This document shows, piece after piece, positions 42,966 through 52,017 of a DNA stretch of 61,525 nucleotides. Every line of letters begins with the position of its first letter. Position 1 is the first letter of the stretch. This DNA is from Enterococcus_G camelliae (GTDB lineage Bacteria; Bacillota; Bacilli; Lactobacillales; Enterococcaceae). Location of the stretch: NCBI RefSeq assembly GCF_042685105.1, contig NZ_JBHUMO010000011.1, forward strand, positions 1 through 61,525, read 5' to 3'. A model generated the notes under the pieces. It had not been told where the DNA came from, made no database searches, and saw nothing but the letters and a program-made list of their open reading frames with translations. Made by a program: the position numbers and the translations under genes.

Positions 42966-43781
42966 CTAAGATAAAACTTCTTCCATCACCATTGAACCAA
43001 CTTGTTGTAAAAAATTTTGACCTAGTTGACAGTGGCTCAATGCTTGCTCTTGCTGCGCGTTATCTTTTTCCTTTTGTTGAGTAAATACCGCAAGCGTGAT
43101 CGTTTTTTTCTGGTATGCTATCCGACAGACATCATGGTAGATGCCGTTTAGTGTCCCATTTTTGCTAAATGTCTTTAAATGTGGAATGTCTTTCTCAGTT
43201 ATACTGGCTAAGAGCCCTTCACAAAATTGTTGATGCGCAAGAGCCGTCCTAATGAGTGCATAGCTTTTTTTCTTTGAAAAATCAGTTGGTTCTTTGAAAA
43301 TATCAACCATCATTTGAGCTGCATCTTGTGCAGAAAGATGATTTTGATTCGTTGCGTTCAAATCCATAAAATAACGTTGTAAGTTAGCAGAAGGATACTT
43401 CCTTTTTAGCCAGCTTTGAATGGTTTCCATACCATAGTGATCCATTAAGGTGTTGGCTGCAGTGTTATCAGAAACCATTACCATCAACTGCAATAATTCA
43501 CTAATTGTCCAGGCTGTTTTTTGATTCAGCAAATATAATACACCTGCACCAGGTACTCTTTTGGAAAGTTGGAGTATTTTTGAAAGTCCCTGTTGAGATT
43601 CATTTTCGGCAATATATAAGGCAATCCCTAATTTAATTGTACTTGCTGCTGGGAAGATTTCCTTTGCGTGATAATTGAAGAGGGTCTCTCCTTTTTCATC
43701 CAATAAACTGATGCCAATTGTTAAATCTTCTTCATGGTTGGATAGTAATTGTTGCCAGCTTTTTTTTTGTAAATTGATCAT
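42966..43781 (-). CDS. Beta-lactamase-fold serine hydrolase, probably not a resistance enzyme
   Basis: A 271-residue class A beta-lactamase-fold protein. The nucleophile motif is STIK (47-50) and SDN is at 104-106. The third motif reads KNG (207-209) instead of KTG or KSG. Counting back from LN (141-142), the position of the essential Glu166 is Phe138. It has no signal peptide and so should stay in the cytosol. The start at 43781 is fixed by the ATGA overlap with the NlpC/P60 gene; the frame extends eight codons further up. The context suggests a murein-peptide hydrolase, for example a carboxypeptidase, rather than antibiotic resistance. Confidence 0.75.
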   Translation of the reverse strand: MINLQKKSWQQLLSNHEEDLTIGISLLDEKGETLFNYHAKEIFPAASTIKLGIALYIAENESQQGLSKILQLSKRVPGAGVLYLLNQKTAWTISELLQLMVMVSDNTAANTLMDHYGMETIQSWLKRKYPSANLQRYFMDLNATNQNHLSAQDAAQMMVDIFKEPTDFSKKKSYALIRTALAHQQFCEGLLASITEKDIPHLKTFSKNGTLNGIYHDVCRIAYQKKTITLAVFTQQKEKDNAQQEQALSHCQLGQNFLQQVGSMVMEEVLS

Positions 43782-44665
43782 TCCCAATACCTTCGAATCA
43801 TACAAAGTTCCTTTTGATAGTTGGTATCAATCATGTGGGTGATTAAAACTTTTGAACCAGGTGTCTGCGAATGAATCATGAGGTCACTCCCTAAATAAAT
43901 GCCTACATGATGAATAAAGCCTTTCCCCTCTTCATAGGCAAAAAATAACAAATCTCCAGGTAATGCCTCTTCGAAAGTGACTTCTTTTCCGGTCAATGCT
44001 TGCTCATGAGCATCTCGGGCAAGTAAGATATTGTGAACGCGGTGAAGACTATAGGCGAAGCCCGAACAATCAAAACCAGAACCACAAATTCCTCCCCATA
44101 CGTAACTCAATCCTAGAAATTGTTTGGCCAATTTCACAATATTTTTAGCAAGAGCTTCCCCAGTCAATGCAGTTGTTTTTTGGCAATACCGGCGGTCGAT
44201 TGTCGCTTGCCCCAGTGGAGTATGAATCAAATAATTAGTGGGCCATTCCTCAATGATTGGGAAAATACAGCCAAATGGGTACTCAACTTCCGATACTAGG
44301 CCATCGCAAAAATGCAACGGAGCATATTGGCAAATGATTGCTACTTTTTCGACATTATCTAGGTCATATGAAATCGGAATCGCATCATCCTCTTCAATCC
44401 ACCCTTCGTATCCTTTTGCTTCTCCTACTTTCCCCTGTGTGACAGCAGCCACTCTTTTCCATCCTGGTCGTTCTTCTAAAACTTCAACGGGATCACCGAA
44501 AAGTAGTTCAGAATCTACTAAGTCAGCATCGTGAAGCAATAGGGCATCTTTCCCAGTTAATAGTCCTAACTCCGCACTGATGGACTGATTTATCGTCGAC
44601 AACACAGGATTCATTTCTGGACGTTTCCACAAAAAAACATGGCGTTTTTGGATAATTTCTTTCAT
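43778..44665 (-). CDS. NlpC/P60 gamma-D-glutamyl-diamino-acid endopeptidase (YkfC-like)
   Basis: A 295-residue cytosolic cysteine peptidase. N-terminal SH3-like repeats (about 30-150) precede an NlpC/P60 domain with the catalytic Cys in GFDCSGFAYS near 205, a His in FIHHVGIYLG near 255 and a third polar residue in MIHSQ. Bacillus YkfC, with the same layout, cuts murein peptides between D-Glu and the diamino acid. The start is ATG 44665 behind GGAGGAGGG, in ATGA overlap with the epimerase gene. No signal peptide, consistent with action on imported peptides. Confidence 0.85.
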   Translation of the reverse strand: MKEIIQKRHVFLWKRPEMNPVLSTINQSISAELGLLTGKDALLLHDADLVDSELLFGDPVEVLEERPGWKRVAAVTQGKVGEAKGYEGWIEEDDAIPISYDLDNVEKVAIICQYAPLHFCDGLVSEVEYPFGCIFPIIEEWPTNYLIHTPLGQATIDRRYCQKTTALTGEALAKNIVKLAKQFLGLSYVWGGICGSGFDCSGFAYSLHRVHNILLARDAHEQALTGKEVTFEEALPGDLLFFAYEEGKGFIHHVGIYLGSDLMIHSQTPGSKVLITHMIDTNYQKELCMIRRYWE

Positions 44666-45750
44666 GCTAATCCCTCCTCCATTGTAATGCCTAAACCAGC
44701 TTGATGGGATAATGTTAACATATTTCGATTGATAGTAAAGCCCATTTGTTTTTTTGCCTGATCGGTTAATTTCCACATAAATGGTACGTCCAAATCATTG
44801 TATGTGATTGTATTCATGCCGGCTGCAAAATGAATTGCTGCCGCCATGCCAACATAACCTTCAATCATCGAACCCATCATACAAGGGATGTTTTCTTCCT
44901 TAGCCAATCGGAAAATTTCTAAAGCCCCTTGAATACCAGCTGTTTTCATTAATTTAATGTTAAACATATGGCAGGCTTGATGATCAATGAGCACTTGGGC
45001 GTCTGCTAAGCTATAAAGGCTTTCGTCAGCCATTATTGGGAATGGACTATGTGCAGTGACATAAGCCATTCCTTTGATATCATGTGCTTTAACTGGTTGC
45101 TCAATAAATTGAATGGGTAGTCCCTTCCATGATTGAATAATTTCAACCGCCTCTTTTGGGCTCCAACCTTGATTGGCATCAATTCGAAACCGTATTTTCC
45201 CATCGAGAGCTTGATTCATAGCCGTTAATTTGGCTACCTCCACTTCTGGATCGTCCAAGCCCATTTTTACTTTTAATTCAACAAACCCTTTTTGAGCATA
45301 CGCTCGCGCATCATTCACCATTTTTTCTTCAGAGCCAATACTAACAGTGTAGTCAGTTGCCAAAGATGGGCGGGTACCACCTAGATATTGATAGAGCGGT
45401 TGGTGTTGTTGTTTGGCTAAAGCGTCAAAAACAGCGATGTCAATCGCTGCTTTTGCGCTCGTCGCATGAGAGACAAGCTTTTTTAATTCTGATAACAGTT
45501 GGAACGGTTGGGTCAATTCACGATTAAGTAAATATGGTCGATAATGCTGTTCAATATCTCGCAGGATTCCTTCTTGGGTATCACCGGTAATCGCTGGTGT
45601 TGGTGCGGCTTCGCCAACGCCGATAATGCCGTTATCCATATAGATTTTTACCCGAATGACATCTAAAGCTTGAACTTCTCTAAGGGCGGTCTTAAAGGGG
45701 GTTTTTAGTGCAATCGGAAATAACTCTGTTCGAACTTCTATTATTTTCAT
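44662..45750 (-). CDS. Dipeptide epimerase (L-Ala-D/L-Glu type, YkfB-like)
   Basis: A 362-residue enolase-superfamily enzyme. The catalytic Lys is in ELKVKMG near 160, metal ligands in RIDANQGW near 190, QFIEQP and MADES near 240, and the second Lys in NIKLMKTAG near 265. The C-terminal substrate loop reads CMMGSMIEG. Its neighbours indicate the L-Ala-D-Glu epimerase reaction of murein-peptide recycling. The start is ATG at 45750; the long upstream frame overlaps oppA and has no site. ATGA overlap with the peptidase gene couples them. Confidence 0.87.
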   Translation of the reverse strand: MKIIEVRTELFPIALKTPFKTALREVQALDVIRVKIYMDNGIIGVGEAAPTPAITGDTQEGILRDIEQHYRPYLLNRELTQPFQLLSELKKLVSHATSAKAAIDIAVFDALAKQQHQPLYQYLGGTRPSLATDYTVSIGSEEKMVNDARAYAQKGFVELKVKMGLDDPEVEVAKLTAMNQALDGKIRFRIDANQGWSPKEAVEIIQSWKGLPIQFIEQPVKAHDIKGMAYVTAHSPFPIMADESLYSLADAQVLIDHQACHMFNIKLMKTAGIQGALEIFRLAKEENIPCMMGSMIEGYVGMAAAIHFAAGMNTITYNDLDVPFMWKLTDQAKKQMGFTINRNMLTLSHQAGLGITMEEGLA

Positions 45751-45775
45751 TCTATACGACTCTTTCTTTTTGAAG

Positions 45776-47428
45776 TTATTTAATGTATGCCCATTTGAAA
45801 TCATATTGAGCACCTGCTGGGTGACTAACAATTCCCTTGAGGCTAGAAGAACGCAAGTGAGCTTCTTTTGGTTGATACAGTGGTACGATACCCATGTCAT
45901 CATTTAAAATCGTATCTGCATCAATCATATCTTGCCAACGTTTCGTTTCATCATTTGCATTTTGGTTTGCTGCAGCTGTGACTGCTTTATTATAGTCATC
46001 GTTTAGCCATTTGCCTCGATTATACGAACTGTCTTTTAAAAATAAGTCTAGGAATGTACTTGGGTCATTGTAGTCGGCCACCCAGTTATTTAGTGCTACT
46101 TGAAAGTCCCCAGAATTGACCCGATCCAAACGAACAGTCCCTGGTACAGGTGTTAAATTAACTGTGATACCAGCTAAAGTATCTTCTATTTGTGCCTTAA
46201 GGTATTGTGTAACTTGTTTTGTTGCATCGGTATCTGATGAAATGAAATCAAAACTTAAACTTGTAATCCCTAGTTCAGACTTCGCTTTTTCCCAATATTC
46301 TTTTGCTTTTGCTTTATCATAATCTAATGAGAGTCCTGCATCTTTTGTAAAATCTGCTTTGGTTTCAGGGTTAAACGACATACCTGATGGAATTAATCCG
46401 GTTGAAACAACGGAACCATTTCCCAATATATTTTCTACTAAACTTTCACGATCAATTGCATAGGAGATTGCTTTTCTTAAATTGGCATTTCGATAAGGAG
46501 AATTATTCGCAGCTTGATTAAATTCAACATAGAATGTGGCTGCAAGTGGTTCAGCAATGTATTCCTTGTCATTTGCTTTTTGTTTTGCAAGTTCTCCACT
46601 TAGAGAAATATCTTGTGCTTGACCATCTTGGAACATGTTGTACGCAGTTGATGTTTCTTTTACGACTGAGAAGTTAATGGTGTTTAATTTGACTTTTTTC
46701 TTATCCCAATACGTATCATTTTTTACTAATTTCCATTCAGTATCAATTCCAGGTCCATCGTATCCTTCTAATTTGAAGGGGCCATTAAAAATTAAATTGT
46801 TGCTGGTTGCTGCATATTTCGTTCCTTGTTCTTCAATATATTTTTGATTTTGTGGGAAGAATGAAGGAAATGCTAATAATGATGGAAAATAAGGTGTTGC
46901 TTTGGTTAAGGTAATTTCTAATGTATAATCATCAATGGCCTTTACACCTAATTCTGAAACAGCTTTTTTGCCATCTGCAATATCATCGGCATTAACGACA
47001 TTTGAAAACATGAATGCGTACTGTGAAGCGGTCTTGGGATCAACGGTTCGTTGCCAACCGTAAACATAATCTTTCGCAGTTACTTTGTCTCCATTGGACC
47101 ATTTCGCATCTTCTCGTAGCTTAACAGTATATGTTTTACCGTCTGATGATACATCGGCCAAACTTTTTGCACCAGCAGGAATTGGTTGGTTATCTTTGTC
47201 CAAGCGATAGAGCCCTTCATCATAGTTGTTAATCATGTAAAAACTTAGGGTATCCGTTGCTAACGATGTATCTGCTGTTGCTAATTCTGAACCAATCAAT
47301 TGTGTAAATTCTTGTTTCTTTTCACTTGAAGAAGTAGTTTTGGAGCTGGATTGATTATTGTAACAACCACCCAATAAAAACAAACCTAGAATAGAAAAGC
47401 TTATCCGTGTCATTCTCCCTTTTTTCAT
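45776..47428 (-). CDS. Oligopeptide ABC transporter substrate-binding lipoprotein (OppA/MppA-like)
   Basis: A 550-residue extracellular lipoprotein. The signal peptide ends in LLGGC (lipid-modified Cys22), followed by a Ser/Thr linker and an SBP_bac_5 domain (ELATADTSLATDTLSF, NEVVNADD-type middle, ADYNDPSTFLDLF). No permease or ATPase genes accompany it, so it must use an Opp system elsewhere. With the epimerase and the D-Glu endopeptidase downstream, its ligand is plausibly a murein tri- or tetrapeptide, as for MppA. The ATG follows AAGGGGGA. It is the first gene of the leftward operon. Confidence 0.88.
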   Translation of the reverse strand: MKKGRMTRISFSILGLFLLGGCYNNQSSSKTTSSSEKKQEFTQLIGSELATADTSLATDTLSFYMINNYDEGLYRLDKDNQPIPAGAKSLADVSSDGKTYTVKLREDAKWSNGDKVTAKDYVYGWQRTVDPKTASQYAFMFSNVVNADDIADGKKAVSELGVKAIDDYTLEITLTKATPYFPSLLAFPSFFPQNQKYIEEQGTKYAATSNNLIFNGPFKLEGYDGPGIDTEWKLVKNDTYWDKKKVKLNTINFSVVKETSTAYNMFQDGQAQDISLSGELAKQKANDKEYIAEPLAATFYVEFNQAANNSPYRNANLRKAISYAIDRESLVENILGNGSVVSTGLIPSGMSFNPETKADFTKDAGLSLDYDKAKAKEYWEKAKSELGITSLSFDFISSDTDATKQVTQYLKAQIEDTLAGITVNLTPVPGTVRLDRVNSGDFQVALNNWVADYNDPSTFLDLFLKDSSYNRGKWLNDDYNKAVTAAANQNANDETKRWQDMIDADTILNDDMGIVPLYQPKEAHLRSSSLKGIVSHPAGAQYDFKWAYIK

Positions 47429-47832
47429 TGATAATCCCCCTTGATTTATTTATTTTATTAACCTAATTTCATTAAATTTTAATTAAAAATAACAAATTAG
47501 TCAACTAAGTCTATTTATTGACAAATAGGAAAAAATGATTCCAGTTAAAAAGAACGTTATTTTGGCTAGCTTTTTTTTAGTTTCGTCCCAAAATAGGATG
47601 ATATTAAAGAAAAAATAGCTTTTCAATCAAGGTTTCATTCAAGAAAAGGTCTTTTTTTCTACATTCTTCTTTTTACTTATCGGTAATTATGTTTTCTTTT
47701 TTTCTGCTTTTTTCTTATTTAATTAGGATAATTATCATTAATTTTATCTTTTTTTAATAAATCTATGTTTATATGTTAGCTTTTTTGCTATAATTTGGAA
47801 AAATTAAAAAATAAAAAGAATGGGGTTAGGTT
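47429..47832. other. Divergent control region between oppA and sstT
   Basis: An AT-rich region of 404 bases without a gene. On the + strand TGCTATAAT (47786-47794) is an extended -10 for sstT. GATAATTATC (47727-47736) is a perfect palindrome with the look of a metal-regulator half-site. CTAATTT and AAATTAG flank a T/A-rich stretch (47463-47500) near the oppA start. A TTGTCA on the - strand (47519-47524) is a candidate oppA -35. Several T-runs reduce confidence in every motif here. Confidence 0.45.
47786..47794 (+). promoter_or_regulatory. sstT extended -10 promoter
   Basis: TGCTATAAT, 38 bases before the sstT ATG. The -35 is poor, as is usual with an extended -10. Confidence 0.6.
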
Positions 47833-49119
47833 ATGAAATTGTGGAGACTTATTCAGCGACTGAGTCTAATTCAACAAATTATTTTTGGTATTATTATTGG
47901 GGCGATTTTGGGAACAATTGTCCCTTCGTGGTCTTTTCTAACTATTTTAGGTGATTTATTTATTGGTGCCTTAAAAGCCATTGCTCCGCTGCTCGTCTTT
48001 TTCTTAATTATTGATTCACTAGCAAAGCATAAAAAAGGAACCAAGACGCACATGAAAACGGTCATTGTCCTTTATTTTTTGGCAACATTTATTGCTGCAC
48101 TAACTGCTGTAATCGCAAGTTATCTTTTTAAAGTGAGTCTAGTTTTGCCGAATGCAGTGACCGATCAAACAGCTCCTGATAATCTTCAAGCGATTTTAAG
48201 TGGCATTTTAACAAATGCCGTGGCAAATCCAGTCAGTGCGGTTGCTGAAGGAAACTACCTAGCGCTTCTCTTATGGGGCTGTGTACTTGGTCTCGGATTC
48301 CGACATGCGTCTGAAGGGACCAAAAAAGTATTATCAGATATTTCTGAGGTGATTTCAAAAGCAGTCCAAGGAGTCATTCTTTTTGCTCCTCTCGGGATTA
48401 TTGGCTTAGTATTTACAACAATCTCCGAAATTGGCTTGGGTGGAATGGCTGCTTACTTAAAAATTATTCTACTGGTTGTGGGGACGATGTTATTTGTTGC
48501 CTTTGTCGTGTATCCATTTATGGTTTTTCTGTTATTAAAGCAAAATCCATATCCATTGACTATCTATACGATGAAAGAGAGTGGCATTCCTGCCTTCTTT
48601 ACTAGAAGTTCTGCAGTAAATATTCCAATTAATATGGAATTGGCAGAAAAGTTAGGCCTAGATCGTCAATCTTATTCGATTTCAATTCCATTAGGTGCAA
48701 CAGCGAATAGCGGTGGCGCAGCTATCACCATTTCAGTGATGACGTTAGCTGCGGCACATACCTTGGGAATGCAAATACCAATTACGTTGGCTTTCTTACT
48801 CTGTCTTTTATCAGCTATTTCTGCGACAGGTGTTTCAGGAATCGCCGGTGGAAGTTTGTTGTTAATTCCCCTCGCATGTAGCTTATTTAATATCCCTAAT
48901 GACATTGCTATGCAAGTTGTAGGGGTTGGCTTTATTATCGGTGTGATTCAGGATTCGGTCGAAACGGCTGTTAATTCAGCAAGTGATTTATTATTTGCTG
49001 CGACTGCTGAATTTTATGATTTGGCAAAAGCAGGAAAGCCTGTCGACGTGAATCAACGCGTTAAAATTGCTCAATCAAAAGGCTTATCGGATACCAATTT
49101 TTCACTAGATAGTGAATAG
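47833..49119 (+). CDS. sstT: Serine/threonine sodium symporter
   Basis: A 428-residue membrane protein of the dicarboxylate/amino acid:cation symporter family. It starts RLIQRLSLIQQIIFGIIIGAI... as SstT does, has about eight helices and two re-entrant loops, with the signatures FTRSSAVNIPINMELAEKLG, SIPLGATANSGGAAITI and GVIQDSVETAVNSASD. It takes up serine and threonine with sodium. It is a single gene with its own promoter and a terminator, divergent from oppA. Confidence 0.94.
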   Translation: MKLWRLIQRLSLIQQIIFGIIIGAILGTIVPSWSFLTILGDLFIGALKAIAPLLVFFLIIDSLAKHKKGTKTHMKTVIVLYFLATFIAALTAVIASYLFKVSLVLPNAVTDQTAPDNLQAILSGILTNAVANPVSAVAEGNYLALLLWGCVLGLGFRHASEGTKKVLSDISEVISKAVQGVILFAPLGIIGLVFTTISEIGLGGMAAYLKIILLVVGTMLFVAFVVYPFMVFLLLKQNPYPLTIYTMKESGIPAFFTRSSAVNIPINMELAEKLGLDRQSYSISIPLGATANSGGAAITISVMTLAAAHTLGMQIPITLAFLLCLLSAISATGVSGIAGGSLLLIPLACSLFNIPNDIAMQVVGVGFIIGVIQDSVETAVNSASDLLFAATAEFYDLAKAGKPVDVNQRVKIAQSKGLSDTNFSLDSE

Positions 49120-49132
49120 AAGGAAAAACATA

Positions 49133-49205
49133 AAACAAACGAGCTGCTTTTCAAAAGGCCAATGTCCAATGAGCCCAATTGACTGACAGTTCGTTTGTTT
49201 TTTTT
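49133..49205 (+). terminator. sstT terminator
   Basis: AAACAAACGAGCTG (49133-49146) pairs with CAGTTCGTTTGTTT (49187-49200) over 14 bp with one wobble, followed by a T-run. The 40-base interior can fold further. It also lies at the end of the convergent methyltransferase gene. Confidence 0.8.
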
Positions 49206-49208
49206 CAT

Positions 49209-49940
49209 TTATTTGAGGATACGTAGCAATTCAAATGTAATTTTATGTGTATTTTTGATGAGAGACCCGTTCAAAAAGAGAGTTTCAATTTCTTCAGTTA
49301 GTCGCTGCTCTTGCTGTTGCTCCTGCTCAAAATAATCGTTGACGAACTGTTTGGTTATAACTTCTTCTTTTTGATAAGAAAAGGTTTTGCTGACCCATGG
49401 AAGATCTTCTTTCGCCAACCACTTTTTGAATGATTTAAAAGGAACTGGCCGTTGCATTTGATTTAGCAATAATGTTTCCAGTGGTGTAAAAACAGTATCG
49501 ACATCTTCCAGAATCTGTATTAGAATCAGCTGTTTTTTTGCCATACGTAGCAGCGATTGCAACTGTTGCAATGTATGTAAAGAAGGATTCATTGCAGAAA
49601 AAACAAGGTCATATTGCTGTGGAATTGAATTGGCACAAAAGGTTTCTTGATCACTTTGAATGTATTGAATGTTTTTGTTAGGATGAATGCTTTTTGCTTT
49701 GTTCAACATATTGGCCGAAAAGTCTACTAACAGATAGTTATTGACATAAGGTGCGATAGCTGGTAAATATTTGCCATAGCCCCCTGCTAGATCAACAAAT
49801 AAACCACAAGGGAGACACTGGCTTTCGAGCAAATACTTCGCAACATCTTCCGCTATCGTTGTAAAAGATTCTTGTTGAATAGTATAGTACTCATCAGCAA
49901 ATCCATCCCAATAGTTTTGTTGCTCTTCTAAATAATCCAT
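49209..49940 (-). CDS. SAM-dependent methyltransferase
   Basis: A 243-residue class I methyltransferase. The SAM motif I is FVDLAGGYGKYLP (about 48-60), followed by LLVDFSANML and the motif IV-like LVFSAMNPSLH. The substrate cannot be told from sequence. The start is ATG at 49940 with GGGGGG shortly upstream; the longer frame begins inside the terminator of the upstream gene. It lies at the end of a leftward gene group but behind a terminator, so it may be partly independent. Confidence 0.8.
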   Translation of the reverse strand: MDYLEEQQNYWDGFADEYYTIQQESFTTIAEDVAKYLLESQCLPCGLFVDLAGGYGKYLPAIAPYVNNYLLVDFSANMLNKAKSIHPNKNIQYIQSDQETFCANSIPQQYDLVFSAMNPSLHTLQQLQSLLRMAKKQLILIQILEDVDTVFTPLETLLLNQMQRPVPFKSFKKWLAKEDLPWVSKTFSYQKEEVITKQFVNDYFEQEQQQEQRLTEEIETLFLNGSLIKNTHKITFELLRILK

Positions 49941-49967
49941 GAGCGCCCCCCTTTCTTTTTTGAGGCG

Positions 49968-50019
49968 AAAAAAGCCATCTTTTCTAACTCCAATTTCGAG
50001 TAGAAAAACCGGCTTTTTT
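49968..50019 (-). terminator. Terminator after the gene at 50035
   Basis: On the - strand AAAAAAGCC and GGCTTTTTT close a long hairpin with inner pairings TTTTTCTA/TAGAAAAG and CTC/GAG, followed by the T-run. The fold also works on the + strand. Confidence 0.8.
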
Positions 50020-50034
50020 CTGTATGCGTTTCTA

Positions 50035-51051
50035 TTAAGATTCAACAATCAATGGCACCAAAAACGGGTAATGTGTAAAGAAATCTAAAATTGATCGCTT
50101 TCGTGTTCTTGAGTTGATTGTCAAGGTGACCGGCAATTTTGAACTATCGAAGTGGACCGATTGATTTTGATTTAAGAGTACCGTGTAGGTATGCTCCCCC
50201 TCTTTTTCAAAATCATAAGCCACATCTTCCATTGTCGTAATAAAAATATCGTCTAAAATTTTTTCGTTGATTGTGACTTGCGTTGTAAGATGGACCAATA
50301 ACGCATTGGAATTATCTAGGAAGTTGGGCAATACTTCAAAACCAAGCGCTTTGAAATGGGTTAGTAGCACGTTTAAATCATAGTTAATCAGTGAAAGTTG
50401 ATTTCTGGAAAAAATTTTTTCTACATGCCATAGACGAATTAGTTCCAATACGTCCTTTTCTGAAACATTGACTTGCATTTTTTTAGTGTCCAGAGCAATG
50501 AGTGGCAAATAAGCCGTTTCAAAGCGAGTATCTAACACATTCATTTTAAAATTTAACACAAGTTGATGGCTGTCATTTACACGATAGTTCGTTAAAAAAT
50601 GTTTCGTTTCCCATGTATTAAAGGCGTCTACCTTTGCTAATTCAATTGCTCGAAGGGGTTTTAATAGTTCATACGTAAAATAATCGAGTAAACTAGCTTT
50701 GGCAATCGCAGAGATAGGTGTATCGTTGACGATAAATTGATTATACCCATCCAACAATGAATCAAAATCAGCTTCAATCAACAACTTGCGCAATTTTAAA
50801 TCGGCTAATTCTTCTTCCGCTGATTGAATATACTGTAAAATTTCTTCGTGTTCCTGCTCTTTAAACAAATAATAGGAATCTACACTATCAGTTTGCGACA
50901 TTGATGGCGGGTTTTCCCCAGTAGTCGCTGTTTTAGTGGTTGGTTTCTCAGGATTTTCTAAATCTTCAGGATAATCCGCTACCGTCAAAATTTCTTTTTT
51001 GACTACTTCAACAGTGGTTTGTTCGTTTTGATTTTTGTCTGTCTCACTCAT
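50035..51051 (-). CDS. Unrecognised protein with acidic N-terminus
   Basis: A 338-residue protein I do not recognise. The first 80 residues are acidic, polar and low-complexity and probably disordered. The rest is mixed alpha/beta without signal peptide, membrane segment or known catalytic motif; near the end is TLTINSRTRKRSILDFF. It starts eight bases inside the end of the gene at 51044, so the two are translationally coupled and probably work together. A terminator follows. Confidence 0.65.
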   Translation of the reverse strand: MSETDKNQNEQTTVEVVKKEILTVADYPEDLENPEKPTTKTATTGENPPSMSQTDSVDSYYLFKEQEHEEILQYIQSAEEELADLKLRKLLIEADFDSLLDGYNQFIVNDTPISAIAKASLLDYFTYELLKPLRAIELAKVDAFNTWETKHFLTNYRVNDSHQLVLNFKMNVLDTRFETAYLPLIALDTKKMQVNVSEKDVLELIRLWHVEKIFSRNQLSLINYDLNVLLTHFKALGFEVLPNFLDNSNALLVHLTTQVTINEKILDDIFITTMEDVAYDFEKEGEHTYTVLLNQNQSVHFDSSKLPVTLTINSRTRKRSILDFFTHYPFLVPLIVES

Positions 51052-51916
51052 GCGCTTGCCCCTCCTTCTCAGCTAAATAATCATGCATAAAGGTTTGAAT
51101 TTGGTCTCCCATCAAAGAAAATGAGGAAAAATGGCGATTAATTAACCGTAATTCTTTTGTGATAATGGCTTGCTTTAGACGCATGGACTGGTAGTTTTTC
51201 ATTAATTGGTTGCGTTGATTTTCGAGTTGTTGTTTATCGTTCACAAAACGTTGCAATTCTTCTTGGTGCTGGGTTAATTTTGAAATTTTTTGATTCAATT
51301 CTACTAATTCGTCATCTGTTTTTGAACGCGCAAAGAAGCCTTTTGAGGTTTCTTTTTTTTCTTCAACGGTTCGGTTTAGCTGCTTCAATTGCTCTGTCAC
51401 TTCTGTTAATTCTTCTTCTGCTGTAATCGAACGCGCCGTCAATGCATCCATTTGTTTTTCAATAGCAACAAGTGGCTTCTCCTCATTGATTTGTAGTTTT
51501 TCCCATTCTTCTTCTATCTCGGGAAGGACAAAAACTTCTGGGATACTTGCATCCAAACCAAACGTTGGTCGTTCATGATAGTATGTTCCTAATTGATAGT
51601 ACTGTAATGTGGGACTGACTTTTTCCGCTAATTTCATGAATGGGAAGGTAATCAAAAAGCTATCATGCAATTTCTTCATCAGCAACTCGTCAATTTCATG
51701 GTTTTGATTGGCCGTACTTTTTAATTCATGATGAAGACGACCTTTGTAAATTCGGTAAATCGCAGGAATATTTTCTGTCCGAATCGCTTCTTCAAATTCT
51801 TGCAAATCCTTAAGCATTGAACCGATGTTTTGCGATGCAACATCTTTAATCGTTTCAAAATTAGCATCTGGCATCGCTGGTTTCGGTGGATTTTGTTTGC
51901 TGGTTTCTTCCGTCAT
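51044..51916 (-). CDS. Unrecognised protein with coiled coil
   Basis: A 290-residue protein I do not recognise. Residues about 150-245 form a predicted coiled coil rich in Glu, Gln and Lys (EEELTEVTEQLKQLNRTVEE, then a second heptad stretch). The N-terminal part has aromatic residues (YYQLGTYYHERPTFG). There is no signal peptide or membrane segment. The ATG follows AAGGAGG. It overlaps the next gene by eight bases. A scaffolding or complex role with that partner is a guess. Confidence 0.65.
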   Translation of the reverse strand: MTEETSKQNPPKPAMPDANFETIKDVASQNIGSMLKDLQEFEEAIRTENIPAIYRIYKGRLHHELKSTANQNHEIDELLMKKLHDSFLITFPFMKLAEKVSPTLQYYQLGTYYHERPTFGLDASIPEVFVLPEIEEEWEKLQINEEKPLVAIEKQMDALTARSITAEEELTEVTEQLKQLNRTVEEKKETSKGFFARSKTDDELVELNQKISKLTQHQEELQRFVNDKQQLENQRNQLMKNYQSMRLKQAIITKELRLINRHFSSFSLMGDQIQTFMHDYLAEKEGQAHE

Positions 51917-51963
51917 GCCTAAACCTCCTTTATCATTTACCTTTTTATTTTATCATCAAACAT

Positions 51964-51993
51964 GAAAAAAAGGGATTGATAACAATCCCTTTT
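51964..51993 (-). terminator. Terminator of the small gene at 52018
   Basis: On the - strand AAAAGGGATTG and CAATCCCTTTT form an 11-bp stem with a four-base loop, then seven T residues. Confidence 0.88.
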
Positions 51994-52017
51994 CCTTGAT
52001 TATTCCCATAATCGCTT

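Noticed and set aside
42966..43781. Class A beta-lactamase as an antibiotic-resistance gene
   Set aside because: No signal peptide, Phe at the Glu166 position, KNG for KTG and a peptide-salvage context.
44238..44534. 98-codon + strand frame inside the NlpC/P60 gene
   Set aside because: Antisense shadow of a well-supported coding region.
47463..47500. CodY box upstream of oppA
   Set aside because: The best match, near 47475, fits about 10 of 15 consensus positions, which is expected by chance in such AT-rich DNA.
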